Shown: one piece after another, positions 45,297-56,203 of the stretch
Numbering within the stretch: position 1 is the first letter of the stretch
How the letters are laid out: each line of letters starts with the position of its first letter
Assembly: GCF_000213175.1 (NCBI RefSeq)
Contig: NW_009799179.1
Coordinates: forward strand, 9,432,480 to 9,496,479
Length of the DNA: 64,000 nucleotides
From: Neurospora tetrasperma FGSC 2508
Lineage: Eukaryota; Ascomycota; Sordariomycetes; Sordariales; Sordariaceae
Direction: 5' to 3'
Position numbers and translations under genes: made by a program
The notes under the pieces: generated by a model
Told to the model about the DNA's origin: nothing
What the model saw: the letters and a program-made list of their open reading frames with translations, nothing else
The model's database searches: none

Positions 45297-47204
45297 ATGG
45301 TTGATCAGCACAATTCCAAGTGGCTCGAGGATCAGCAAGGGCATATTTTGAGAACGCTGATTGATCAGCACATTTCCGAACCGCAAAACACCGAGTCGCC
45401 ATCCATCAACGAACCTCAGCCCGGCGACATGTTCCAATCCATCAGCAAGCGTGACATGATTCTCCAGGAGGCTCGCGTCGCCTTACGTGGGGAGCGCCTT
45501 CCCTATGACTATGTAAGCGGACTCCTCTACTGCGTCATCCGCGGCATACGACACAACGAAGCCTTTGCCAGGTCTCAAGAGGTCGTGAAGCAGTGCAGGA
45601 AGCTTCCCGAGAGCAACTTTGCTCGGGCACGCAATGCCCGGCTCATCATGAGCAACCAGATCCCGAAAATGGTAACGGACGACGCTAAACCCTACTGTTT
45701 CTGGCACCCCGACATTCCCAGCGAAAGGACACTCCGTCGGCTGGTAAATCACTATCCCGACATGGCATATCTTGCTGGTCGGGCATGCGCCGTGGCAGGA
45801 TACCATGAGTTGTATCATGAGCTTGACCTCCTTCCCGAGGTGTCGATTGCCGAAGAGGCTAGGGAACAAAATAACCCAGGATCCAAGGCCATCTTCGAGC
45901 ACATCATGAAACAGCCGGTTTGCTACGCCGTCTTGGACGACTACACCAGGACTAACAATTACGAAAACCCACGGTGTCCGGCCTTTATGAACGGAGATAC
46001 AGCCGTCCGATCAACGCTGGACGTGACAGTCGCCCCGGAGGATTATTGGGGTGAACATTATTTCAATCTGGACAGCGACGGGTTTCCGTTCGACATCACC
46101 GAGGACGGCCACATTGGCGAGGTCACGACGCACGCATCGTATAATCAGGCAGAGCAGGGAACACTACCGCCGGAACACGTCGAGCTGCTTTATTTACCTC
46201 TGCCCCTGCATCTGCCCACCATGGTCAAAGACCCGCTGATCATCATGGCCGCTTATGAAGGCAATCTGGACCGCTATCTCCGCTTGCGTCGGCCGCACAT
46301 GATCATGGGCGAGCACGGCGCCGTCCTTCGCGGGATATACCACAACACCACCTTTGCCAAGTGGTGGTCGCTTCAGCCACGGGATGGACACAACTCGGGG
46401 TTTATCCGAGCAGCCACCCTTGCGCGTTTTATCATGGTCAACGACCTGTCGCACATGACGGAAAACGATCCCGATCCCGAAGCCAACCACAATGAGATCC
46501 CCGGCATGATCTGGTGGCCACTCGTCCCCGCCGAGAGAACGCTCGAGGTCCTCGCCAAACGTCGGCCGGACATGCACCTCCAAGTGGCCATGGCCTGCAT
46601 CGCCGGAAACTACAAGGAGCTATGGGACAAGCTGGCACCGGAGCCATCCAAACAGCTGTGGGACATGGCTACTTCTCAGCGCGATGCTAGCGTCCGGAAC
46701 CACTTTGTCGAGTACCTCGAGCGTCGTGCTTCCGAGCTAGGACAAGTGGCAGACGACCGCCCCCTCCCTCAGGGCCTGGTTACGGAGTGCGACTATCCTG
46801 CGCACGACTGGTGCTGGGACGCAGCGAGAGTCATCAAGGAACCGTTTGATCCCTTTTTACAGTACTCCCCGTGCTTTCTGCCTAGGGATATTGTCATAAA
46901 GGCGACGGACGACCGTTTTGATATGGAGAACATCTATGGAGCATTCGAGCAGCCTTGTATGGCTAGGTGGGAACTCCGTATGTGTGCGACGGTGGAGACG
47001 ATGGCCAAAATACCGGATGGTGAGGATGGCTTGAGGTTGTATGATGATTGTGGTGATGATGAACAGGGGCCGTCAACCAAGGACACGGAGACGAATAATT
47101 CCCTAGAGGTATCTTCGAAAGAAGCGGATGACGACGACGTGGAAGCAAGCAGCCAGGATAACGACGGGAACATAACACCACGGACCGATCATGATCCATC
47201 CTAA
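45297..47204 (+). CDS. Fungal protein of unknown function with two internally duplicated halves (635 residues)
   Basis: Single uninterrupted frame. No signal peptide or membrane segment. Two similar units are visible. The first runs from about residue 55 to 180 (ALRGERLPYDYVSGLLYCVI, FARARNARLIMSNQI, FWHPDIPSERTLRRLV, AGRACAVAGYHELYHELD). The second runs from about residue 310 to 450 (AAYEGNLDRYLRLRRPHMI, FIRAATLARFIMVNDL, WWPLVPAERTLEVLAKRRPD, AMACIAGNYKELWDKL). Helical pairs with small residues are compatible with a divergent ankyrin-type solenoid. I have seen comparable sequences in sordariomycetes, often in expanded families, without a known role. The C-terminus is acidic and disordered. 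Confidence 0.8.
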   Translation: MVDQHNSKWLEDQQGHILRTLIDQHISEPQNTESPSINEPQPGDMFQSISKRDMILQEARVALRGERLPYDYVSGLLYCVIRGIRHNEAFARSQEVVKQCRKLPESNFARARNARLIMSNQIPKMVTDDAKPYCFWHPDIPSERTLRRLVNHYPDMAYLAGRACAVAGYHELYHELDLLPEVSIAEEAREQNNPGSKAIFEHIMKQPVCYAVLDDYTRTNNYENPRCPAFMNGDTAVRSTLDVTVAPEDYWGEHYFNLDSDGFPFDITEDGHIGEVTTHASYNQAEQGTLPPEHVELLYLPLPLHLPTMVKDPLIIMAAYEGNLDRYLRLRRPHMIMGEHGAVLRGIYHNTTFAKWWSLQPRDGHNSGFIRAATLARFIMVNDLSHMTENDPDPEANHNEIPGMIWWPLVPAERTLEVLAKRRPDMHLQVAMACIAGNYKELWDKLAPEPSKQLWDMATSQRDASVRNHFVEYLERRASELGQVADDRPLPQGLVTECDYPAHDWCWDAARVIKEPFDPFLQYSPCFLPRDIVIKATDDRFDMENIYGAFEQPCMARWELRMCATVETMAKIPDGEDGLRLYDDCGDDEQGPSTKDTETNNSLEVSSKEADDDDVEASSQDNDGNITPRTDHDPS

Positions 47205-47410
47205 CAAAATTTCAAGACTTGATACTGTGGCTAAAATGCATGGTACCTTATATATACAAAGAAACGCACCTTTTACTCCGATGCTCGCTCGCGCCACCCT
47301 TAGTTGTGCTTTTCTTCATGATCTGATCCCAATGAGCCCCATCCAGATCCCTAGTGTAGTCAGCTCTTCCATTACACAGTTTGAGGCTATACTGGTAACC
47401 GGACTGGACT

Positions 47411-49022
47411 TCAAAACGGCCAATCCATAACCGTCCTCTCCTCATTCCTCCTCGTCACCTGCACCTCATCACCCACACTAATCCACACTTCGCGCTCCTC
47501 CTCCTCCTTCTCCTCCTCGTGGTCCTCACGCTCCTCCTCAACAACATAAACACTCTCCCCCACAAACGCATACCGCCCAAACACAGGACTCCACTTCATC
47601 CCGGATCCACTCTCCGATCCTTCATAAGTTTCTTGAGCACAGTACCCATCTCCCCCTTAGCCGGCTTGCCCGTGTCGTAGTCGACGTTGAGACTGGTGCA
47701 GCGGGCGCAGTTGCCCGTCAAGTGGAGTTTTGTTTTTCTCTTCTTCGCTTTCTTGTTGGTGGTTGTTGGTGCGGTGCATGTGTTGGAAGTTGACCTTGTG
47801 CTTGACCTGGAAGTGGAAGTAGAAGTAACAACAAGTTCGCCCCAGTAATCCTCCGCCCAGGCTTCTTCGCCTTGGTCGTCCACGACGAGGTTCGGGCGCA
47901 TTTTGTACATTGGGACTTTATGTTGGGGGTGCGTTGTTGATTCAGTGGATTCTTTGGGAGACTCGGGGACCAGGCGGGCAGAGAGGTTGGATAGGGAAGA
48001 TTCCGAGGTGATGAGCAGGGGGGCAACGTCGGTGAATGTGATCCATGGCTTGTTCGGTTGTTGTTGTTCTTGACCCTCCTCCTCTTCGCGTTCTCCTTGG
48101 ATGGCGATGAACCCGGGAACCGAAATCGGGACGGTAGGGAACCAGGATACTATACTTGTTAGGGTAGATAGCCACCCCCCTCCTACACCTCCTGACTGCT
48201 GTGGTTGCTGCTGCAGTTGGGGCGTCGACTGGCCGGACTGACGCCTCGAGCTAGCATGCGAGTGTGTTGACGTCGTTGCTGTTGCTGTTGCAGGCGGCAG
48301 CAAACTCGTCCCCAGAATCTTCCGCTTCCCATCCCCAAGATAAACAAACATCACTTCAAGCCGAACCGCTCCGAAAACCACCGATCATACTCCTCCCCAA
48401 CCTTGTAACACGTCGTCGGACTCCCATGCAAATCCACCTCCACGCACTCCAGCTCCTCGATCCTCGGCGGCGGGTCAAGTTCAACGGTGATCGTCTTTGC
48501 CTCCAGCCTCTTGAGTTTTGCGCTCTCTGCTTGCTCCCGCTCAAGCTCTTCCTCAGCTCCCTTTTGGCCAGCAGCAGGGGCAGGGGCGTGCCACTTCACA
48601 AGAACCTCTTTTGACCCATGTGCATCTTCGCGCGAGAGAATGGTCTGTTCGAAAAGCGCGCATTGCGGGTAGGAAGAAAGTTGCATCTTCTTTAGCTCGA
48701 CGGACCCATCATCGCTGGCTTTGGTCTTGACGTGGTAGAGCATGAAGGTGCGGCCATATTTGATGCCTTGGGGGGGTGAGTTGGGCGTGTTGGAGGGGGA
48801 TGGGGCGGAGGGCTTTTATGGGGTAGACGTAGAGCTGAGGAGGATGTTAGCAGTAGTGGTGATGAGAGTTCGGTGGTGGCGTGGGGTGTTGGTGTTTTGG
48901 GGGTTAGACATGAGGGGAATGGACATGAGTGGAGGGAGGCGCGGGAACATGAGTGACATGGAGTGACGGAGGGAGGGAGGGACTGGACGTACCTGTGTGA
49001 TTTCCGTAGCTGCGGTTTTCAC
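47411..49022 (-). pseudogene. MOSC-domain protein (mARC/YcbX-like) with three single-base frame disruptions
   Basis: Exon 1 is 49022-48993 (MKTAATEITQ) and the intron is 48992-48835. Exon 2 starts with LYVYPIKALRPIPL and then KYGRTFMLYHVKTK, the N-terminal beta-barrel of MOSC proteins. The MOSC core reads KMRPNLVV, TGNCARCTSLNVDYDTG, FGRYAFV and VWISVGDEVQV. The conserved Cys of NCARC is present. Family members bind molybdenum cofactor and act as sulfur carriers or N-reductases. Three indels disturb the frame: a C7 run at 48770-48776, a missing base at about 48351, and another at about 47597. The frame is coherent otherwise, so either recent decay or consensus errors are possible. A Ser/Gln-rich insert near 48090-48290 is unusual. 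Confidence 0.8.
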
Positions 49023-49624
49023 TTGTCTAGTTACTGAGGTGGGTTTGGTTGGCGAGAAAGTGAATTAACAGCGTGCAAGTTGTTATCAGGCCGGTGGTTA
49101 AAATGAAAGATGTTTGCTCATCGACTTCCTTCAGCTGAGTGAGTTTACGTGATGTCGAACTTCTCGGCGCAGGTCACGACTCGAATAAATAATTGTTAGC
49201 GCTGCCGGTCCAGCCCTGGGAAAGAGGAGTCAGAAACCAACGCATCGCGCTCCTAAAATTGCCTGTTAGGGTTTAGTGTTACCGCCTTGTTCCATAGCGG
49301 AAGGGCGCGCCCAGGCACGCTAATGCACATGGAAAACACATCAGACGAATGGGGTCTGGCCGCTGTGGAGACGGGAGAGTCAGTCCCCCATCGTTTTTAT
49401 CCTCAACTGTATTCCCCATCAACTGTTTGCCATCGACGACGTTTCTTGAACTCGTGAATTCTTCCTCATCATCACCGTTCTACGTAACCCAACGCCATCC
49501 ATTCTTGATCCCGATACAATCTTTATGGACCACGAGTTCAAGCATGGAGTTGTGAATCAGCCTCGGCCACGGCATCCACTCACGCTGGAGTCCTTGTTCC
49601 CTTTATGTTGCCTATGAGATTGAT
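49023..49624. other. Intergenic between the divergent MOSC gene and the NLR
   Basis: No coding sequence supported. Homology to the NLR relic promoter (10064-10240) begins at about 49625. Confidence 0.45.
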
Positions 49625-49790
49625 GAAATTTTGGCTGGCCAAACCAGTTGGACACTATTCATCTACTCGTTCCGTTCTGTCAACCCCTCGCTTTTGCCCT
49701 GAATATTGGAAGACGATCAACTCCTTGAATTCCACACGCTTGACCTTGTAAGCAAGCATTATACACATCCTGAAGTTCAATCCCTGCGAC
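49625..49790 (+). promoter_or_regulatory. Promoter/5' UTR of the NLR, homologous to the relic promoter at 10.1 kb
   Basis: The last ~165 bp before the ATG align with the reverse complement of 10064-10240, mainly with transitions. Retention over a duplication suggests this segment travels with exon 1 as a unit. A pyrimidine-rich stretch and TGAAGTTCAATCCC precede the ATG. Confidence 0.65.
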
Positions 49791-51936
49791 ATGTCTTTCT
49801 ACAATTCTGGTTCGGGTTTCTCCAATGCCAATACCGGCCCGGGGGCTCAGTATAACAACAACGCCGCCGGGCCTCAATACAACTACAACTACTATGGACG
49901 TAGGTTTCCATTACGGGTGGTGACGGTATGGGCTTGTGCTAACAACTAATAGCTCCTTGCTCTGGGACTGATCAACCGCCGGGTAGGGTTAGCGCCGCTC
50001 GAGCCGAGGGACCCCGCTGACGTTCTTAGAGCGACTGGAAACGCCGCCGCCGCCGTTCGCGACCATTCCTTTCTCCCGCGACCCTGATTTTGTCGACCGT
50101 GGAGACATTCTCGACCAGATCGACCAACGATGTTCGGAGCCGGCCGGCCGTGTGGCCCTAGTGGGCCTCGGTGGCGTGGGCAAGTCGCAACTGGCTATCG
50201 AATACGCGCACCGAACAGCGGTGGAGGAGCCTGACAGATGGGTGTTCTGGGTCCATGTCGGCACACAAGCACGCGTCGAGGAAGGGTTGAAGGCGATCGC
50301 CGATGCCGTGAAGCTACCAGGCCGGAGGCAGCCGAAGGCCGATGTACCGCAGCTTGTGTATAGCTGGCTGTCGAACGAGCGAAACTGCCGATGGATCGTA
50401 ATCCTCGACAGCGCCGACGACGTCAACGTGTTCTTTGGCGCTGGCAGTAACCCTGAACGACGTCCGCTAGCTGCCTATCTTCCGCAGAGCCCAAACGGGT
50501 CTCTTCTCGTCACAACACGTGATAAGGATCTAGCTTATAGGCTAGTAGGGGGGTACAAGAATACAATCGAGATCGGGCCAATGGCGCAGAGTGATGCTCT
50601 GTTGCTCCTGGAGAGGAAATTGAGCTTGCTCTCGGACAAGGATTCAGCAGAGGAGCTTGTACGGACGCTGGAATACATTCCACTAGCTATCAGCCAGGCG
50701 GCGGCCTACATTCAGAGAAGGTCGCCACGGAGCTCGGTCGAAAAGTATTTGGCCGAGTTCCGCAAGGGCGAAAGCAAGAGAGCCTGGCTTCTAAGTCATG
50801 ACGAGGGCGAGTTTCGGCGAGAGGGAGGGGCTTTGAGTGCAATCCTTGTGACCTGGCAGATATCCTTCGAACATATCCGCTCTAAGAGAGCTTCAGCGGC
50901 AGATCTGCTCTCATTCATGAGCTTCTTCGACCGACAAGGCATTCCGGAGTCGTTGCTAAGGCCGCCTCATATGGACGGGGCAATACAGGAGAGGAGATCC
51001 GACGTACAGCACGATTTGGGATCCAACAGTAGCGATGATGAGATAGACAACGACGAGACGGACAACGGTTTCGAAGACAATGTAGCAATGCTAACAAACT
51101 TTTGTCTCGTAACTGTAAGCGAGAGCGGAAACACGTTCGAGATGCACGGCCTCGTACAGCTGTCGACGAGGATGTGGCTAAAAGCGTCTAAGCAAGAGGA
51201 GACGTTCAGGCAGCAGTACATCGAGCGGATGGCAGCTTCATTCCCAACGGGCCAGTTCGAGAACTGGGCCATGTGTCGGACCCTCTTTGCGCACGCCCGA
51301 GTGGCCTCGGATTATCGACCTAACGAGAATACGGTCGAGTCATGGGCGATTCTTTTGCACAACGGGGGATGGTACGCGTGGTCGCAAGGGAAATATGAAG
51401 ATGCGCAGCAGATGCTGGACAAGGCGAGGAAAGTACGCGAGAGGAGGTTGGGAAAGGACGATATGGCGACTCTCTCGAGCACGTCCTTTCTTGCATTAGT
51501 ATTTCGAGATAGAGGACTATGGAAAGAGGCCGAGAAGCTGTTTGTGCAGGTGATGGAGACTCGCAAGACGAAGCTCGGGGCCGACCACCCAGACACACTG
51601 GCCAGCATGGGCAACCTGGCGTCGACGTATAGGAACCAAGGCCGGTGGGACGAGGCCGAAAAGCTGGAGGTGCAGGGAATGGAGACGATCAAGGCGAAGC
51701 TCGGGGCCGACCACCCAGACACACTGGCCAGCATGGGCCACCTGGCTTTCACGTGGAATGGTCAAGGTCGACATGAAGATGCCCTAGCGTTGATGCAAGA
51801 CTGTGTTGAGGCTCGGCAGCGAGTCCTTGGGCCTAAGCATCCTAACACGCTGTCGTCCTTGGCTACTGTGTCGGAATGGTATCACGGGGCAAGGCGAAGG
51901 GTAAGGGGTAGATTGGATATGCGTAGTTGTACGTGA
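49791..51936 (+). CDS. NLR: Gly/Asn/Gln-rich N-terminus, NB-ARC, TPR (681 residues)
   Basis: Exons are 49791-49899, 49953-49982 and 50030-51936, with introns of 53 and 47 bp. Exon 1 encodes MSFYNSGSGFSNANTGPG and NNNAAGPQYN. The NB-ARC starts FATIPFSRDPDFVDR and has the P-loop GLGGVGKSQLAIEY, Walker B WIVILDSADDV, sensor GSLLVTTRD and the LPLA-type motif YIPLAISQAAAYI. A winged-helix region follows with an acidic insert (SSDDEIDNDETDNGF). MHGLVQLSTRMWL is an MHD-like motif. At least four TPR units end the protein. Two of them (51571-51696 and 51697-51822) are almost identical over the LGADHPDTLASMG core. Such proteins are fungal immune-type switches that oligomerise on ligand binding. No effector domain is fused, so the N-terminal motif probably recruits one by templating (inference). 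Confidence 0.92.
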
Positions 51937-52084
51937 AGAGAAAGGGAGGGAGGAGTGTGTATGATCTGGTGATATAGGGTAGGTGTCACAGGTTGTGACA
52001 TGTGCTATATAAGCGTGCATTAGATGGTCTGTCTAGCGAATAGAACATTCTTCCATCTTCTGGTGGTTTAGCGAATTGGCATTG
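51937..52084. other. 3' flank of the NLR
   Basis: Contains TGTCACA GGT TGTGACA at 51985-52001, a perfect 7-bp inverted repeat. The significance is unclear. Confidence 0.4.
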
Positions 52085-53412
52085 TATGCCCCTTTCGCTA
52101 TGGTTTGGTTCCGCTCCTTCCCGCAGTTGAACAAGCCCCGGAGAGGCTTGACGAGCTCGCTGAGGCCCTCTGTAGCGTTCTCACAGAGGCCCTCCAAATA
52201 TCTTGCAGGCCCTCGAGACCTGAGAGGAACGTAAAATGGTGGAATAAGACGTGTGCGCAGGCATCTAGAATATTACGCAACTATCGGTACAACAACCCGA
52301 ATCCTATCCCCCAACGGGTAGGAGCGCTTCGGCAGGAGTTTAAGAGGGTAGTCAAAGAAGTAAAGCAGTTGTTTTTCGACGACCTTATTACTAAGGCGCA
52401 AGATGATAAGGATATTTATCGGATCGTGGCGTGGCACAAGCCCCGCGACCGAATGGAGGCCCCCACGCTAGTCATCAATAGGCAGACGGTTATTGAGCCA
52501 GAGGCTAAGGCAGAGGCCCTCCGCACGGCCCTGCTAGAAAGGAATAGTGAAAACGAAGACCTCGAAACTGGCTGGATACCTACGGTACTACGCCGTCGCC
52601 TACCCTAGTCGTCCGTCGTCTACGCGGATAAAGTCTATAAAACCCTGTACGGTATTGGCAATACGTCCCCCGGTACCGACGGCATTACAGTCCGTATATT
52701 GAAGGCATCCTAGGAATCTATTATAGACCGTCCAATAGCTCTATTAGGGCTGTATCGCTACCGGCTACTACCCCCAAGTCTTCCGAAAGGCGGAAGTGGT
52801 TATAATACTAAAACCTAGGAAAGAAAGATCAAACGACGGCTAAGGGATAGCGGCCCATCTCACTCCTATCTTGCCTCGGGAAAGGCATTGAACGCCTTAT
52901 TGGTAGGCGGATTGTTTGGACGGCTATTTCTAACGGGGCTTTAAATCCCCAGCAGGCTGGTGCCTTCCTAAGGCGTTCGGCTATTGATATTGTAGAAGCT
53001 CTAGTCCACGATATCGAAGCTGCATTCGATAAGGGACTCGTTGCTGTACTAGTAACTGCGGATGTCAAAGGTGCCTTTGATGCCGTCCTAGTGAATAGGC
53101 TAGTTTTACGTTTGCGGGAGCAAGGGTGGCCAGACTGCGTGGTCCGCTGGGTTGAGTCTTTTATGACGGACCGTATGGCCTGCGTTCGATACCCGGGGGT
53201 GACTACTCCTATGCGTCGCTTTAGATGCGGGCTCCCCTAGGGCTCACCAGCTTCGCCAATTATCTACCTGCTCTATATAGAGCTAGTACACCGCCTCGGG
53301 GAGAGCGAAGCGCAGCATTTTGGATATGCAGACGACTGTGCAGTCCTTATCACTGGCTCTTCGAACGAGGAAGTTGCAGGGAAGGCCCAACGAGAGTTGG
53401 ACGCCATGGTCT
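52085..53412 (+). pseudogene. Tad-like LINE retrotransposon fragment (reverse transcriptase), lightly mutated
   Basis: The + strand reads a linker with NVKWWNKTCAQASRILRNYR, then RT motifs: SPGTDGIT, RPISLLSCLGKGIERLI, QQAGAFLRRSAIDIV, LVTADVKGAFDAV and the catalytic FGYADDCAVL. A change of frame occurs near 52745-52800. TAG codons replace Gln (before GSPASP) and Trp (before RPISLL), showing light RIP. It is 5'-truncated (no endonuclease start) and lacks the RNase H/3' end. The Tad1/I-clade LINE assignment rests on RT motifs. Confidence 0.85.
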
Positions 53413-53498
53413 AAGAATGAGAATGGATGGACAGCGCTACATTGGGCAGCAGGGAATGGGCATGAGGCGGTTATTAAGCTACTCAGGCTCGCATCCTA
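53413..53498 (+). pseudogene. Single ankyrin-repeat scrap
   Basis: Reads KNENGWTALHWAAGNGHEAV then IKLLRLAS and a stop. This is one canonical ankyrin repeat (GxTxLHxAAxxGHxxVVxLLL). It joins the LINE fragment directly. Fungal NLR and related genes carry such repeats, so it is likely the remains of one. Confidence 0.8.
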
Positions 53499-55525
53499 AG
53501 AGGCAGGCTTGGAGGACAACTCCACCTTGAGTCAGCCTTTGACAATCTTTCCTCCTGCAAGAATTAATCTTGGTTTACTCCCCAATCTTTATTGTTTACT
53601 CCCTATTGCTTCCTATCGTATTAGAAGTCCCCTTGGTCGTCGCACATCTCAATAGCAACACTAGAGGGACCGCAGTGCCAATATTACGCAGAATGTATTC
53701 GTAATAGTTAAAGGTGATAGAACTTTCTCGTATGTTCTGGCAGGCGCAGAGGGCTCTAGCAACAATGCCTCGCCTTGTGCTCAAGCTTTCGGTCGATCTT
53801 TCGGGTCCCAGATGGTCGATATTATGTCGTGGATGCGGGGTTTGACGTGCGGCAGGGAATCGTGGATTTGCAAGACTGGAGGAATGAAGAAAGGAGGCCT
53901 CGCCGTGCGAGGAGCCCGCCTTGAAGAAGTATCAAGTTGAAGAAATTACGGAAGTTGACTCTTCCCTTTCAGAATCTTTTGTCAATGACAATCTTCCCCG
54001 AGTCAGTCGTACCGCAGATGTTGAGTGTCTTTCTCCTTTGGAATCTTCTTATGCTAGTACAATTCGGAACGGTTCTCAGACACTTAGACACGCTCAATCT
54101 TTCAGCAGTAGATGGCGAGGACCAATTGCGATGGATCAGATAAAGCGATGCTTTGTCATCCCTGCCTTAACCTGCCTTCTTCATCTACCTGCCTTAACCT
54201 ACCTTCTTCATCTGCCTGCATTAGCCCACCTCTTCCCTATTGTCTGCCTTGACTTAAGTGCATGCCTGAGGAACTAGGCAGATCAAGCCTGTCGTCTGTT
54301 ATACTCTAGCAATGTCAAGGAACGCTAATATTGCACGCGAAGCCCAGAGGCCACCACGCGTATCACAACTACTTCAAGCATGGCTTCAAGCCAAGCACCT
54401 CGCCGTCGCTACCTCCATATGCTGAGGGTTGAGTAGACGGACGGTATGGTGGGATGGCTTTAAGCCTGGGTGGGGGCCCGTGTCAGCATCCCCGCCTCCA
54501 TAGGATACTTGTATGGGCTTGGCTTGAAGCGAGGCTGGAAGCCTTGATATCAAATAAAACACTACCCGAAGTGAACCCTCTGGTTGCCTTTTTGGCATGT
54601 CCTCCATTGCAGCATCAAAGCTGCATTTGATCCTTGAAAGACGAAACGTTGATGTGGCACGCTGACATCAGGCTTGATGTAAAGGACGTCGCCAATCCAA
54701 CAAGAGAGAAGAGAATGTGTTGCGCCTTTCTGAGGGCAGTGAAAGTCGCCGGAGAAGGTATCTTCCGAATGAAAAAGAAAGGAGACTAGATCACCTAGAC
54801 AAGGCAGCAGGATGCTTGTCGTCAGATCCACATTCCAAATTGTGTCGACGCCAATGCAACTTGTTCTTCATGTGTCTCCCGATAGCGCAACCATCCAATA
54901 TCTGCGAGCGTCTGCATGACAACCACCGCAGATGATAGCAGTGGCACGGTATGGATAACCGAAAGGGCTTTTTAGATGCCAATCCACCATGGTCGAAGAC
55001 GTCGTACTTCATACAACATGGAGTAAAGGTGAAGAGAGTTTCTTCATGGATTGTGTTTCAAGATAAAAGTTCAGGACATCCCCCGATTTTTGGGTGCCTT
55101 ATTCTCGCATTCACATCCTATCCTTGTATCATCAGACTTGGACATGTGTCACAGGGTTAGCCTTGTGATGGTTCGTCGCACGTGATTGGCCTTATGCCAT
55201 TCACGCACGTTGTGCCAGCTTGCAGCCGCTTCTGAGACTGCTGCAAGCTGTCAGCTGACTGGCCTATGCGGCGCTCCACATCTGGGCGCCTACATAAGGC
55301 CAGTCTCTGGGCACAGCCTTGCGACTGTTCCCTTTCTCCTTCGTGCAATTACGCATAATCACATCTACACCCACCCCTTGCCCGTGATAACATGTCAGTT
55401 GTCAACTCTTCAACACCCTCATAGGAACGAACATCACACCACTCCACGCACACTCGTTCTCCTCTTGCAACTTTTGGACCCGAACTCAATCCGGATCACG
55501 TACGTATAGTCGAGAGATTGACATT
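53499..55525. other. Gene-poor interval, unassigned short ORFs and a short tandem repeat
   Basis: The ORF at 53921-54277 (118 codons) has no domain; its C-terminal part is encoded by a 26-bp imperfect tandem repeat at 54165-54235 (CTGCCTTAACCTxCCTTCTT). Others on both strands, 54386-55348, also lack features. An AT-rich signature is absent. Confidence 0.45.
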
Positions 55526-56203
55526 TTGGAAACGAAGCCATATACACGACATCCAAGAGACCTGAATTCAGCACCAGCCTCAATGGATCATACTAACCCC
55601 GTTTACCTGTCTCATCCGCAATCCGAAAAGGACTTTCTGGCTCAATACTACGCCAGGCTCTCCTTAGCGGACACGGATGCGGACAAAAAAATCTCCCATT
55701 CCCGCAACTGCCCCTTCCACTGTCACGGTTACACCTGAAGCGTCAGCCCAGCAATCCCAGATTGTCACAGAGACCACGGGCACGGGAGCTACAGGCCTCA
55801 CCATCGCTACAGTTACGGGCATCGCGGGCACATCTACGCACACTATAACCGGACCGGACGGAACCGTCCTCGTCCCACCTCCCATTCCCGCCCACCCCGG
55901 TTGTGAACTCTCCCTGCAAATGGCTAAAGTGATGGAAGATTCTGCGATCGAGCATTGTTGCGACTATATGAAGGCTAAGAATCTGCTCAGAGATAAGGTA
56001 AGTAAACGAGTAGCAAAAAGTTAGATGAGGAACTGGAAACTTACTATCACTAGATCGTGGCAAAGGTCCTCGAGAACACTCAGGAGAAGCTCATGGAATT
56101 GTTGCAAAATGAACTTGATCGGATGAGCAGCGAGGAGGAGGAGGATGATCTCGACCTTGACTCCGACTGTGACAAGGACTGTGATCAGGGCTTGGAACAG
56201 TAG
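55526..56203 (+). pseudogene. Small hypothetical protein gene with a one-base frame disruption in an A-run
   Basis: The first part (MDHTNPVYLSHPQSEKDFL..., ATG 55583; upstream ATG 55526 possible) reads to an A7 run at 55686-55692. With one A fewer it joins the frame SPIPATAPSTVTVTPEAS, then a Thr/Gly-rich stretch and a helical segment (LSLQMAKVMEDSAIEHCCDY). An intron (55998-56053) leads to IVAKVLENTQEKLMELLQNE and an acidic tail (EEEEDDLDLDSDC), stop 56201-56203. The last codons lie in the inverted repeat that follows. No family is recognised. Homopolymer error or true mutation cannot be told apart. Confidence 0.5.

Noticed and set aside
46194-46583. 129-codon minus ORF
   Set aside because: Antisense shadow of the 635-residue gene.
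55686-55692. Programmed ribosomal frameshift at the A7 run
   Set aside because: The phase does not fit a canonical -1 slippery heptamer, and the required shift is +1; a simple indel is more likely.
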